DNA from: Priapulus caudatus
Taxonomy: Eukaryota; Priapulida; Priapulimorpha; Priapulimorphida; Priapulidae
DNA: 27,598 nt
Assembly (NCBI RefSeq): GCF_000485595.1
Contig: NW_014577768.1
Span: 137,291 to 164,888, forward strand
Direction of reading: 5' to 3'
Position numbers and translations under genes: made by a program. Below the pieces are notes generated by a model. The model had not been told where the DNA came from and made no database searches. It saw only the letters and a list, made by a program, of their open reading frames with translations. Shown here one piece after another: positions 10,586 through 20,462 of this stretch. Every line of letters starts with the position of its first letter. Position 1 is the stretch's first letter.

Positions 10586-11438
10586 ACACATCAATTATAT
10601 AATTCGCATCAGTTTTACCTACATTCCAGGCACCTACGTGTCGGAAAATATGTGGGGAAATATTTCCATTCATTTCGTATACGTGTACTATATTACGCAT
10701 TTGACGAACCTTGTGTAGCTGTAGGGGCCTACCATTTATTGGATAACTAATTTCTGAGTACAGTCGTGAATTACGTGTCAGAGAGGCTGTATGCACACAG
10801 GTCAATGCTGACACAACCAAGCTGTACCGACACGGCAAGGCTTTGTGCAGTAATAAAATAGGCACAGCGCGTTGATGAAAGACATACAGTCGTCCAGCGC
10901 AAACACACTCGCAGGTTCTGTGAGACCCAATCTCGTTGTTTGATACGCGTGAATTTGCGCTCAGGTATATGTTGCTATAAGACACACGAGAGCACTTCGT
11001 GTGCCGAGTAGTGTTACATCTGACAGGTGTCTGTTCTTGACACACAAGCATACGCACGCCGCGCACGTACGTTCGCGCACGCACACACACAATATCCAAC
11101 TACAATTTGTCTGACGAAAATCTCACTGTACTACGAAAGCAATATGAGCAATATACTGTATAAACCAACGGACGTAGCGCAGCGGGACAATTGATAGCGT
11201 AGCCTCGACAATCTGTTTATCACAGAAGCGATCGGCGCGTATAGAACACTGCATCGTGGCGAGTCCGTCGATCACGTGTGCGAGGTTGTAGGAAATACAC
11301 AATAGTAGCCTTCCACCGATTGCTCACCAATTTTGCTATATTTTGCCTCTGGAAAAGGCCCTTTTCTGCATTTTTGTGTGTGGAAACACTCGACAATAGA
11401 GTCCACTCAATGTCATTATGCACGCAAGGTAGATTTAG
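10586..11438. other. Non-coding stretch with a tRNA A-box-like word
   Basis: No coding exon is supported; the 208-codon minus frame (11099-10473) crosses the hairpin above and is not recognisable. TAGCGCAGCGGG at 11175-11186 fits the Pol III A-box consensus exactly, but no B-box follows at a normal distance, so I do not call a tRNA or SINE. The 13-base word GGACGTAGCGCAG here also occurs inside family 1 (1409-1421, and 11655-11667 inverted). Confidence 0.35.
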
Positions 11439-11870
11439 ACGTGATGCGGCCATGATGACAAGGCGTGCCCAGGATTGACACTTTGTGTCTTCCAATCACA
11501 GCCTACGCCGCACCAGTCTTATATATTTTTAAAGATGGGGACCCATTGGACCACCAAATCGCCGATCTCAGGAACTAGGGCATTTTGCTACGCTGGAACC
11601 GTTTCCTACGATAGAGTTTGCCACAAATACTAAAATAACGCGCTGTTTAGCGCACTGCGCTACGTCCGTCTCTTGCATTTTCTGTAATTCCCTTCTGATG
11701 CATTTTTCGCATCTCCGTAATCAGAATAAGCCCCGCCTCCTTCGTTGATGGGCATGAATGAGGCGTCAACGACTATGGGGTGCCAACGGTAAAAATATTA
11801 TTTAGCAAATTATTTAGCGTATAAAGTCATTATTTACTAAATAATGCCTTTATACAATAAATAATATATT

Positions 11871-12264
11871 ATATGTTAACATAATGTATAATTATTTTGC
11901 TTAAAGCGGGGAGGAATACATTATTCATAACCAATATAATATATTATTTAATTATATAAAGGCATTATGTTAGACATATAATATATATAAGCATATAATA
12001 TATTCTTATGGATAAATAATTACATTATTTAACGATATAATATATTATATAATGACTATAATATATTATATGTTAAATAATGTCTTATATAATTATATAA
12101 TATATTATAATAATTATAAGATATTATATAATTTATATTAATATATTATATAATTATATAATTATATAAATAATTATATAATTATATAATACATATTTTA
12201 ACCATATAATATAATTATATAATTTATAATATTTATAATAATATATAATAATATTATGTATACA
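11871..12264. repeat. AT-rich block inside the TIR transposon
   Basis: Nearly pure A and T with recurring ATATAATATATTATA words and many overlapping palindromes. It continues the ATTATTTA style of the adjacent TIR and stops at the assembly gap. Confidence 0.85.
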
Positions 12265-12274
12265 NNNNNNNNNN
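12265..12274. other. Assembly gap (10 N)
   Basis: Ten undetermined bases between the AT-rich block and the minisatellite. The size is probably a placeholder. Confidence 0.99.
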
Positions 12275-13246
12275 TGTGATGCAGCTATACAACGTGTGTC
12301 GACAGAGGTGAGGCAGCTAAAATAAAAAGTTGATCTGTAGCATCGAAAAAAAAAAAATTAACGTAGTGTCGTACGGGGTGATGTAGCATCGTGGTGAGAA
12401 AAAACGTGTGCAGGGGCTTGTAGCATCGTGGTGAGAAATATATAACCACACCAAACACACCCCACCGTCGTCCCCGCCTCAAAGAGGTGTAGCACATAAG
12501 GACAGCAAAAATATAAAAATGTTGTACATCGGTGTGAGCAGCTTATAACGTGTGTTGCGGGTTTAAGCATTGTGTTGAGTCTCGTGGTGAGGCAGCTATA
12601 CGTGTGTGCGGTGTTATAGCATCGTGGTGAGGCAGCTATACGTGTGTGCGGGGTTGTAGCATCGTGGTGAGGCAGCTATGCGTGTGTGCGGTGTTATAGC
12701 ATCGTGGTGAGGCAGCTATACGTGTGTGCGGGGTTGTAGCATCGTGGTGAGGCAGCTATACGTGTGTGCGGTGTTATAGCATCGTGGTGAGGCAGCTATA
12801 CGTGTGTGCGGGGTTGTAGCATCGTGGTGAGGCAGCTATACGTGTGTGCGGTGTTATAGCATCGTGGTGAGGCAGCTATACGTGTGTGCGGGGTTGTAGC
12901 ATCGTGGTGAGGCAGCTATACGTGTGTGCGGAGTTGTAGCATCGTGGTGAGGCAGCTATACGTGTGTGCGGGATTGTAGCATCGTGGTGAGGCAGCTATA
13001 CGTGTGTGCGGTGTTGTAGCATCGTGGCGAGGCAGCTATACGTGTGTGCGGTGTTGTAGCATCGTGATGATCCAGCGATACGTGTGTGCGGGGTTTTAGC
13101 ATCGTGGTGAAGCAGCTATACGTGTGTGCGGGGTTTTAGCATCGTGGTGAGGCAGCTATACGTGTGTGCGGGGTTTTAGCAGCGTGATGAAGCAGCTATA
13201 CGTGTGTGCGGGGTTTTAGCATCGTGGTGAGGCAGCTATACGTGTG
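12275..13246. repeat. 40-bp minisatellite array 1 (inside the transposon)
   Basis: Tandem 40-base units with the core GCATCGTGGTGAGGCAGC followed by a TATACGTGTG segment. From about 12571 to 13246 units are clean, and the variable position alternates between GTGTTATA and GGGTTGTA types for at least eight units, an 80-bp dimer. Later units become GGGTTTTA. From 12275 to 12570 the units are badly degraded, with A runs and foreign words, next to the N gap. The last unit runs directly into the right TIR. Confidence 0.95.
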
Positions 13247-13610
13247 AAATATATTATTTATTATATAAAGGCATTATTTAGTAAATAATGACTTTATACG
13301 CTAAATAATGTGTTAAATAATATTTTTACCGTTGGCACCCCATAAACGACGTGACCCGTTACTGCGTGTAGGTGTTTGGCGAGATTGTTTGCTTTTCGTA
13401 AATAATGAAAGGCCCGGCCGATGCATTTCGCATCAAAGTGGAAAAATTCGGCATTTTTGCCCGCTTTCGGAAGTGAACGAGTGCGTCATTCATTGAACAT
13501 TGAAGTTTTTCTTAAAATTAAATAATTCCGAAAATCCCTAACCGCGCTACTCGATTGTTTTAGCCAATGAACGTAGCTGTGTGTGTGACGTCTTGCCGGC
13601 GCGCTTTATG

Positions 13611-14057
13611 ATGGTGAACAACAGTAGAGGGCGTCCATAGGCGGCAGGCATGAATAAGCACCGAACAGAAATTAATTAAAAATACTCACACTATTACTTC
13701 GCTTACACAACATACACTTTATTCATGTTAAATAACTACAGATTCATGCTCTATGCTCCGCTCAAAACTTTTGCCAGTTCTATGATGCGAATTTCTGCAA
13801 AGTTGTCTGAACACATTTCAAACACAAAAATGACCAACCGGTCGCTGTGGCTACGCCACCTGACGGAATGTCACGAATACACAACAAGACCAATTTTACT
13901 TCTAATGCTTTCTAGACGTCCACGAGGCATCTAACTTTCGTGCATAATGCAAATTATTGCACTCTAGTGCCGAATTTCGGAGGGAAAAAAAGCCAAAAAA
14001 GGCATTTTCTATAAACAAAATAGTGCAATTTGCGGAGGCTTACTGTTGCATGCCTCC
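13611..14057 (-). mobile_element. 447-bp insertion flanked by TTATG, second element inside copy B
   Basis: TTATG is present at 13606-13610 and 14058-14062, whereas copy A has it once (CATAA at 1068-1072), so this 447-base block is an insertion with a 5-bp duplication. The ends share only a short inverted word, CAACAGTA near 13618 and its complement near 14043, so the TIRs are imperfect at best. GGAGGC and GCCTCC near the right end form a hairpin. No intact frame. Its reverse complement is clearly related to 14885-15195, which fixes its orientation relative to that copy. Confidence 0.82.
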
Positions 14058-14884
14058 TTATGCTTGGCTTAGCGGGCCTCAAAATGGATATCGGAGGCAG
14101 GCACCTCGCAACACGCGTGTTTGTTTACATATAGCTTTGTGACATCAGAATTGGCGGTGTCGGGAGTTCTGCGATGATAACCTCAGAATTTCTTAAGGTG
14201 CATGGAACATTTGACCAATTTAGTGGTGTCAGTTAGTCACGGATATGTCACAGTAAGTACTATAACCGTATATGTTTCACATACGTTCACCTATTTTGCA
14301 CACAGGCGGTCGATCATTGTGAAAAATTGTGTGAATATTTATTTTTATTGAGACGTTCCAAGTGCCTGTGCTTTCATCAGTCTTGTACTTTAATGCACGG
14401 GCGTCAAGAGCCACAAACACAAAAAAATTTCATCTCTGTTATTGTTTACGCCTGAATGGTGGATGATCATGAGGGGGGCGGTAAGAGCGGAGACATTTTC
14501 TTTTGGTCCGAAAAACACAAATTCCACTTGAAATTTTATGGACCATTTTCAATTGGAAGCTCTGCCATTAAGACCACCAAACAAGCCCTTGACCTGACAC
14601 TAGTCAAGAAAGTAAAAGGTCTGTATATTCCTCTATTTAAACCGCCGATGCTCTTCATTTGAGATAACAAATGTCTTCATTTTATCTTCTAAAACTACAA
14701 CCAATCCGCTGACTGCTGTCAGAGACGTGCGCCGGCCCTCGAATTGGCGCACGCTCTCTCAAGCGGACAGGCTGCCTTCAACTTGAACATCCCGCGCGTC
14801 GCGCCGTGACGCATATCCGCGGAACTGCGGCGTCTCATCGCCGCCCGCACGACTCCAGTTCAACAGCAAAGCTATGCCCACGCA

Positions 14885-15195
14885 ATCTTCTATCATGTCT
14901 CTCTGAGATAGCATTAAAACGATGATATTTTGCATTGTCATTAATTGTGCATTCTCGCAGTTGACGTAGCCATCGTGACCAGTCGCGGTTTTCGTGTTAT
15001 TAAACGAGATCAGGACTACTTGCCGCAAATGAGCATCATTTAGCTAGCAAATGTTTCGAGCGGGGTCTGGACATTGACTCGCGAATAAAGTGCAAGTTGC
15101 GTATGCGACGAAGCTCTTTGGATAATTGTAATTAATTTTCTGTCGGAGCTTATTCAGGCTTGCTGCCTATGGGTGCCCTCTGTTGGTGTACAACA
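14885..15195 (+). mobile_element. Diverged relative of the 447-bp element
   Basis: Shares ordered blocks with the reverse complement of 13611-14057: GACGTAGCCATCGTGACC against GGCGTAGCCACAGCGACC, GCAAATGTTTCGAGCGG against GCAAAAGTTTTGAGCGG, GAATAAAGTGCAAGTTGCG against GAATAAAGTGTATGTTGTG, and TAATTAATTTTCTG followed by GCTTATTCAGG and CCTATGGGTGCCCTCT. It is older or from a different subfamily. It abuts the second minisatellite array directly. Confidence 0.75.
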
Positions 15196-17740
15196 CCGGC
15201 AACACGGGATATACGTGTGGTGCGCATTTGAGATCGATGGGGAATCAGCATACGTGTGTCGGGGTTGTTAGCATCGGTTGGTGATGCAGCTATACGTGTG
15301 TCGGTGTGATCTGTGGGAGGGCACTATACGTTCGTGTGCGGTGTTATAGCATCCGTGGTGAGCCAGCTACTACGTTGTGCAGAGAATGTAGCATCGTACG
15401 GAGGCAGCGTATAAGTGTGCGGGTTGTAGCATCGTGCGGAATGCAGCTATACTGTATCGGGGTGTAGCATCGTGGTGAGCAGCTATACGTGTCTCGTGTA
15501 TAACATCGTCGGTGAGGCAGCTATACGTGGTGCAGGGACTTAGCATCTTGTGAGGCAGCTATACGGTCGGTTGTCAGCATCGTGCTGCAGGTAGCTCATA
15601 CATGTGGCGCGGTCTTAGCATCGTTGAGGCAACTATACGTGTCGTGTTGTAGCATCGTGGTGAACAGCTCTATAGTGTGTCGGCGGTTGTACATCGCTAG
15701 TGATCCATCTATACGTAGTGCGGCGTTGTAGCCATCGTGGCATGAGATCAGCATACCGTGTGTGCGGCGTGGTAGATCTGGTGAGGCCAGCTCTTACGTT
15801 GTGTGCTGGGGTTTAGCTTGTCGTAGTAGGCCAGCTATACGGTGGCGCGGGTGTAGCATTGTGGTGAGAAGCTACACATGTTGCGGGTTAGCATCGGGTG
15901 AGGCAGCTATTAACGTGTGTGCGGAGTTGTAGCCATTGTGGTAAGCCAGCACGAGCGGCGGCGTCTGTAGCATCGTGGTGATGCAGTTATACGTGTGCGG
16001 TCTGTAGCATCTGGTGAAGGCAGCTATACGTGTGTACGGGAGTTGTAGGCATCGTGGACGGCCAACTATACGTGATGTCGGGGTGTAGATCGTGTAGGCA
16101 GCTATACGGGTGCTGCGCACTTCATGTGTAGCATCTTGGTGATTCAGCTATACGTGTGTGCGCGTTTTTAGCATCGGCATATGTGATGCAGCATACGTGA
16201 GCGGCTTGTTTTCATGCTTTGGGTTGAGCTTAGGCGCGTGATTAGCGTGTGTTTGGGTGTTTCGTGGTGGGGTAGCATCGTCCACCTTTTCCGGGACACA
16301 TAACTCGTGCGGTTGCTTATCCATCGTGTGAAGGAGCTATACGTGTGTCCGGGTGGTAGTAGCAGTCTGCTGGTCGATGGGCAGCTATACGTCGGTGTGG
16401 TATAGCATCGTCGTGATCAAGCTTATACGTGTGTGCGGTGCGTTGTAGCATTGTGGCTGAGCGTAGCTATACGGTGCCGGGTGTACATCGTGGCGAGGCC
16501 AACTATTACGTCGTGTTTGGTTATAGCATCCGTGGTGAGGCAGCTATACGGCTGTGCGGGAGTAGCTCGTGGTGACGGCAGCTATACGTGTGTACGGGTT
16601 TAGCATCCGTGGTGAGCCAGCTTATACTGCTCTGACTGATGCGAGATGTTTAGCATCGTGTGATTGCAGCTTATACGTTTGTGTGCGGTGTATATAGCAT
16701 CGTGGAGGCAGCTCATACGTGTGGCGTGTGTCAGCTCATCGTGGGAAGCAGCTATACGTGTGACGTGTTGTAGCATCGTGCTGAGGCCAGCCTATATGAC
16801 GTGTGCGGTGTTTAGCATTCTCGTGAGACACTATACGTGATAGTGCGAGGTGGTCAGCATCGTGGTGAGGCAGCTATACGTGGTGCCTGGTGTGTAGCAT
16901 CAGTGTGACGTCAGGACTATACGTGATCGCGGGTTGTCAGCAATTGTGCTGAGGCAGCTATCACGTGTGTGCGGGTCCTGTGACCCATTCGTTGCGGTAA
17001 GCAGCTATATCAGTGTGCTTGGCGGTTGTTTAAAAAGCCCATCTGGTGATCACTATACGTGTGATGCGGGTGCTAGCCTCGTGGTGACGCAGCTATTACG
17101 TGTGGCGGGTTGTAGGACACGTGGACGCAGCACTATACGTGTTACGGGTTGTGCATCGTGTAGCAGCTATACGCGTGTGCCGGCGAGTTGAAGGCATCGT
17201 CGTTGAGGCACCTATACCACGCTTGTGCCAGGGGACTGTAGCATCCGTTGATGATCAGCCGATTACGTGATTGTGCGGCGTTTAGCATCGTGGTGAATCG
17301 CAGCGTATACGTTGTGTGCGGGGTTTAGCATCGTGCGTGAAGCAGCTATAGTGCCGGTTTAGCATCTATGAAGCATCTAATAGTGTGTGCATTGTTTGTA
17401 CATCGTGTGAGCAGCTATACGTGTGTGCGTGTTGTAGCATCCTTTGATGCATCCAGCCATTAGATGTGCGCTTTGCATCGTGCTGAAGCAGTCATTATAC
17501 GTGTGTGCGGGGTCTTTAGCATTGTGTGAAGCAGCTATACGTGAACTTTGCTCGCGGTTTAGCATACGATGATGAAGCACCTATACGTCCGTGCGGGGTC
17601 TTTAGCATCGTGGTGAGGCAGCTATACGTGTGTGCGGGGTTTTAGCATCGTGGTGAGGCAGCTATACGTGTGCGGGGTTCTAGCATCGTGGTGAAGCAGC
17701 TATACTTGTGTGCGGGGTTGTAGCATCGTGGCGAGGCAGC
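15196..17740. repeat. 40-bp minisatellite array 2 (about 2.5 kb, very noisy)
   Basis: The same unit as at 12275-13246 (GCATCGTGGTGAGGCAGCTA is recognisable throughout), roughly 60 copies. Most units carry several one- or two-base insertions and deletions at random positions, but the last 150 bases (about 17590-17740) are clean 40-mers. No TATGGGGTGCC inverted repeats were found at either end, so this array is not visibly inside another intact copy of the transposon. Confidence 0.93.
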
Positions 17741-18261
17741 AAAACACTCCTGTGCAACTGCCCTAGCAATACTCTCTGAGCGGGGCTTGACTTCCTCCCT
17801 CAGGCGCATAAGTCAAATCGATTTCTGATTGGCACAACAGCGTTGTAATCGTTTAAGCAGCCGATGCAAATTTTCGGCATCAAATTGTCATTTGAGTGAT
17901 TCCGCTTGCGTCTCATTTTCTACTCTAAACCGACCACCCTGCGCGCATGCGCGCGTAACGTGAACCACGGGTTCGTGTATACATCTGAGATCGGGAGCGG
18001 GCATGAGGTAGCCCGCAGCTTGCGAATGGACGCAAGCCGACAACAATATTATCCTCCCCACGTCTTTCTGGGCAAGTTGTTTTCGCTCGGCGCGCAGCAG
18101 CGTATTTCGTTGCACATCGATCTGGTCAGGATGTTCATTCCGCCTCATTTCCTCACAATTTTGTCATTGATAGCATTACTTAGTTAGATATATGGCGACG
18201 CGTGTGTATCGTTGGTTCGTGGACATATAGGTAGGGGGCTCCTGATAATTACTTTCCATCT
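17741..18261. other. Non-coding stretch with a GC palindrome
   Basis: Unique-looking sequence with overlapping frames of 93 (plus, 17906-18187) and 86 codons (minus, 18148-17888); neither is recognisable and at most one could be real. GCGCGCATGCGCGC at 17941-17954 is a perfect 14-base palindrome. Confidence 0.4.
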
Positions 18262-18299
18262 AGCCACTGTTGGCTATAGATTTAAATATAAGCATCCGG

Positions 18300-19052
18300 G
18301 TCCCGTTGTCAGAACTCGTCAAAATTAGTCTTAACATTAGTCTTAACATTACCTTCCACTCGTAAACCGTTGACAGAAACATCGTAATGTTACGGGAACG
18401 AAAAATCCTCGGAAATTTCCCCCTAACATTACGAGAGCCCAGACCCTCTCGTAACTTTCATATTAAGAAGCAAATAACACATTTACACTACGAATTACAA
18501 TTATAGTGATATTATAATTTATAATGCGTAAAATGGGTGTTTTTCTTGAACAACACGTCAAAAACATTAATTATCTACCTATCACAAAACAAAACAAAAC
18601 ATTTACAAATGGCGTATGGCAATTGTTCTCTTGTTTTAAGCTGGCAGCACACTTCACCATTTTCGTTCCTCGTGTGCTGCCCGCTTTAAATACTTTGTCA
18701 CTGGCCACGACTCTCGCGTCTCGTCTTACAGTGTCAGAATTTGTCTTGTTGTGCCGAATAAATTCATGACCGCGTCGTTTTTCATCAAATATTATTTATA
18801 TGTGGTTAGCCATCATAATATGCATAAATTACTGTGATGTACAATAAATGTGTATGAATTTGAATTTTGTGACCGATTCTCATCCAATCAGCACCCTTGT
18901 GATATCAAATTATGAAGTTCCTGTTAGCGTAGGTTTTCTATTAGCTGCGATGCGTTTCTGTCAATGCTATTCTCGTAACATTAACATTAGTCGTAAGTGT
19001 TATCTTAGCATTAACATTAGCATTAACTTTCCGATGTTTCTGACAACGGCCC
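18300..19052. mobile_element. 753-bp MITE-like element with CCGG target duplication
   Basis: The ends GTCCCGTTGTCAGAA (18300-18314) and 19038-19052, read in reverse as GGGCCGTTGTCAGAA, match at 13 of 15 bases. CCGG lies outside both ends (18296-18299, 19053-19056). The opposite foldback arm at 19387-19390 carries a single CCGG with the two flanks joined, which is a true empty site inside the same window. Inside, AACATTAGTC/AACATTAGC words repeat near both ends, and a second CGTTGACAGAAACATCG word at about 18368 resembles the right TIR. No transposase is present; the 81-codon frames are not recognisable. A 4-bp duplication fits several superfamilies. Confidence 0.85.
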
Positions 19053-19154
19053 CCGGTGTTTATTTCAAATATATATTATATATCTGTATATAGCAAAAGC
19101 GCTTGAAGAGCATCTTCAGCGTCACGCATCAACGTGAGAGCGAAAATCTAGCCT

Positions 19155-19180
19155 ATATATATATATATATATATATATTA
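19155..19180. repeat. (TA)n microsatellite
   Basis: Pure TA repeats at the inner edge of the left foldback arm. A matching TA tract at about 19259-19285 borders the right arm. Confidence 0.9.
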
Positions 19181-19410
19181 CATATATCAAAGCACATACA
19201 ATTACATATATTTAAATATATATATATATTATAGCAAAAGCGCTTGAAGGGCTTTTTCTATATATATATATATATATATATATATGGAATAGGCTAGGTT
19301 TTCGCTCTCACGTTGATGCATGACGCTGAAGATGCTCTTCAAGCGCTTTTGCTATATACAGATATATAATATATATGAAGTAAACACCGGATGCCTATAT
19401 TGAAATATAT

Positions 19411-20217
19411 ATTATAGCCAAAGCGCTTGAAGAGCATCTTATTAGCTATATATTATTATATTGATATGTTGGGAAAAGAGCGACGGAGAAGGGAGAAAAG
19501 GGATGGGAGAAAGAGTGCAAATGAGTGAGAAATACGTGTAGAGAGAGATAAAGAGTGTAGTGCACCATGTGCACGTGTGAGACAGAGACAACGAGAGCGA
19601 GAGAGGGAAAGGAGGGGAGAGAGAATGAAGGAGTGCTTTTGCGAGAGGCAAAGTAAGCTGATGCTGCGGATGCATCATGCAGGATGACCAGTCTCCGCGA
19701 AATAGATACACGACGGCTGTTTTTTCCACCACGTCCGATTCTTTTTATTCTAATATCTCTCGACGGACGGTGAGAAAAGCCGATGTGTCAGGCTGCGAGC
19801 GTTCTCCATGGCGGCTGACCGACTATTAGTACGGACTAGGCCTAATAACGCAAAGTCGACTACAGTCGTCTGCTGCTGTCAGCAACGCGTGAGAGCGTAC
19901 AGACAGATTTGCGTGTCGTCTGCAACTCACGCGCGCCGAGGGAGGACAGCCGTCAAGCGACATTACTGTACGTCACGCCAAACACAGATGTGTTACGTCA
20001 CAGAAAGTGGGACAGTTGCCATGATACATTGTTATTGTCAGGCTGTATATGTACAATTTTGGACAAATTGTTTCCACGTCACAAAACCTTCACTCGCGCT
20101 TAATTTTCGTGGCGTGTAATGCACGGAATGTGATTATCGACTTCAATTTCACGAGGTCCCGTGGTTTGGCTACGTATGCGGCTAGTTGCGCTTTTCCCCG
20201 TCATGACTCCCGTATAG
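19411..20217 (+). mobile_element. Dispersed repeat family 2, copy C
   Basis: Aligns with the reverse complement of 25820-26640. Shared landmarks: TATATTATTATATTGATATG at about 19447, the purine-rich GAGAGAGA region, CTCGACGGACGGTGAGAAAAG near 19757, ATGGCGGCTG near 19808, CAAACACAGATGTGTTACGTC near 19979, and CGTGGTTTGGCTACG near 20160. Its left end begins with the AAGCGCTTGAAGAGCATCTT word also found in the foldback arms. Both copies have a frame starting at the same ATG and ending near the same stop, but several indels between them are not multiples of three, so coding is doubtful. Confidence 0.85.
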
Positions 20218-20462
20218 TCTCCGGTTACGTTTGATAGCGCTGCGAGGGAAACGCGATTGCTTTCGCGTTAAATTTAATAGCTATATAGCTATTTACTGGG
20301 GTATTGCTGTAAACTGCATTCAAAAATAGTGTTGATTTAGAGGCTTTTCAGCATGTTGTGACCTCTATATGTATGCGTATTTCGTGAGCGATACTAGCGA
20401 CAACTTAATTATCAGCATGCAACGCGCAGAGATTTGAAGGCGAATAATAAAAGTGCGAAGTA
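20218..20462. other. Spacer between family 2 copy C and the LINE relic
   Basis: No gene seen. The LINE homology may begin within its last 20-60 bases, but the reading frame is not recognisable there. Confidence 0.4.

Larger units (their letters stand above)
11774..13344. mobile_element. Non-autonomous TIR transposon carrying a minisatellite (6-bp target duplication)
   Basis: The ends are TATGGGGTGCCAACGG and its reverse complement. The terminal inverted repeats are 97 bases each (11774-11870, 13248-13344) with three mismatches. AACGAC occurs immediately outside both ends (11768-11773, 13345-13350), while the uninterrupted copy A has it once (GTCGTT at 1329-1334), which proves insertion by duplication of 6 bases. 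The interior holds an AT-rich block, a 10-N gap and a 40-bp tandem array. No transposase frame is present, so it must have been moved in trans. A 6-bp duplication is compatible with superfamilies such as IS3EU or Dada, but I cannot assign it. Because of the gap, the 1571-bp length is nominal. The near-identical TIRs imply a fairly recent insertion. Confidence 0.92.
11439..14736 (-). mobile_element. Dispersed repeat family 1, copy B, interrupted by two insertions
   Basis: Three blocks, 11439-11773, 13345-13610 and 14058-14736, together give about 1.28 kb that aligns in order with the reverse complement of 397-1638. The breaks fall exactly at two younger elements, each flanked by a short duplication that is single in copy A. 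The pair lies in opposite orientation about 10 kb apart. GTGCGCC and GGCGCAC at 14727-14752 form a small hairpin across the outer end. Confidence 0.88.
18262..19420. repeat. Large foldback (inverted repeat) interrupted by a TIR element
   Basis: The arms are 18262-18295 plus 19053-19160 on the left and 19281-19420 on the right. The inner 108-110 bases (from CCGGTGTTTA inward) are about 96 percent identical as inverted copies, with a spacer of about 120 bases containing TA repeats and another fragment of the arm. The outer part (GGCTATA to GCATCCGG) is more diverged. The left arm is split by the 753-bp element at 18300-19052, while the right arm keeps the uninterrupted sequence. The arms also match the terminal region of dispersed family 2. 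Confidence 0.85.

Noticed and set aside
10473-11099. 208-codon minus frame
   Set aside because: Spans the 10516-10585 hairpin, has no recognisable motif, no supporting splice sites and composition like its surroundings.
11175-11186. tRNA gene suggested by an exact A-box
   Set aside because: No B-box, acceptor stem or anticodon arm could be found downstream.
15163-15180. Left TIR of the minisatellite transposon at the start of array 2 (CCTATGGGTGCC)
   Set aside because: Only the first ten bases resemble TATGGGGTGCC, and the same place in the related 447-bp element reads CCTATGGACGCCCTCT, so the match belongs to that family.
12275-17740. CRISPR-like array of regularly spaced repeats
   Set aside because: The whole 40-bp unit repeats with no unique spacers, and the context is eukaryotic; it is a minisatellite.
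17888-18187. Overlapping 93- and 86-codon frames on opposite strands
   Set aside because: No motif, homologue or splice signal recognised; shadow frames of GC-rich sequence are likely.
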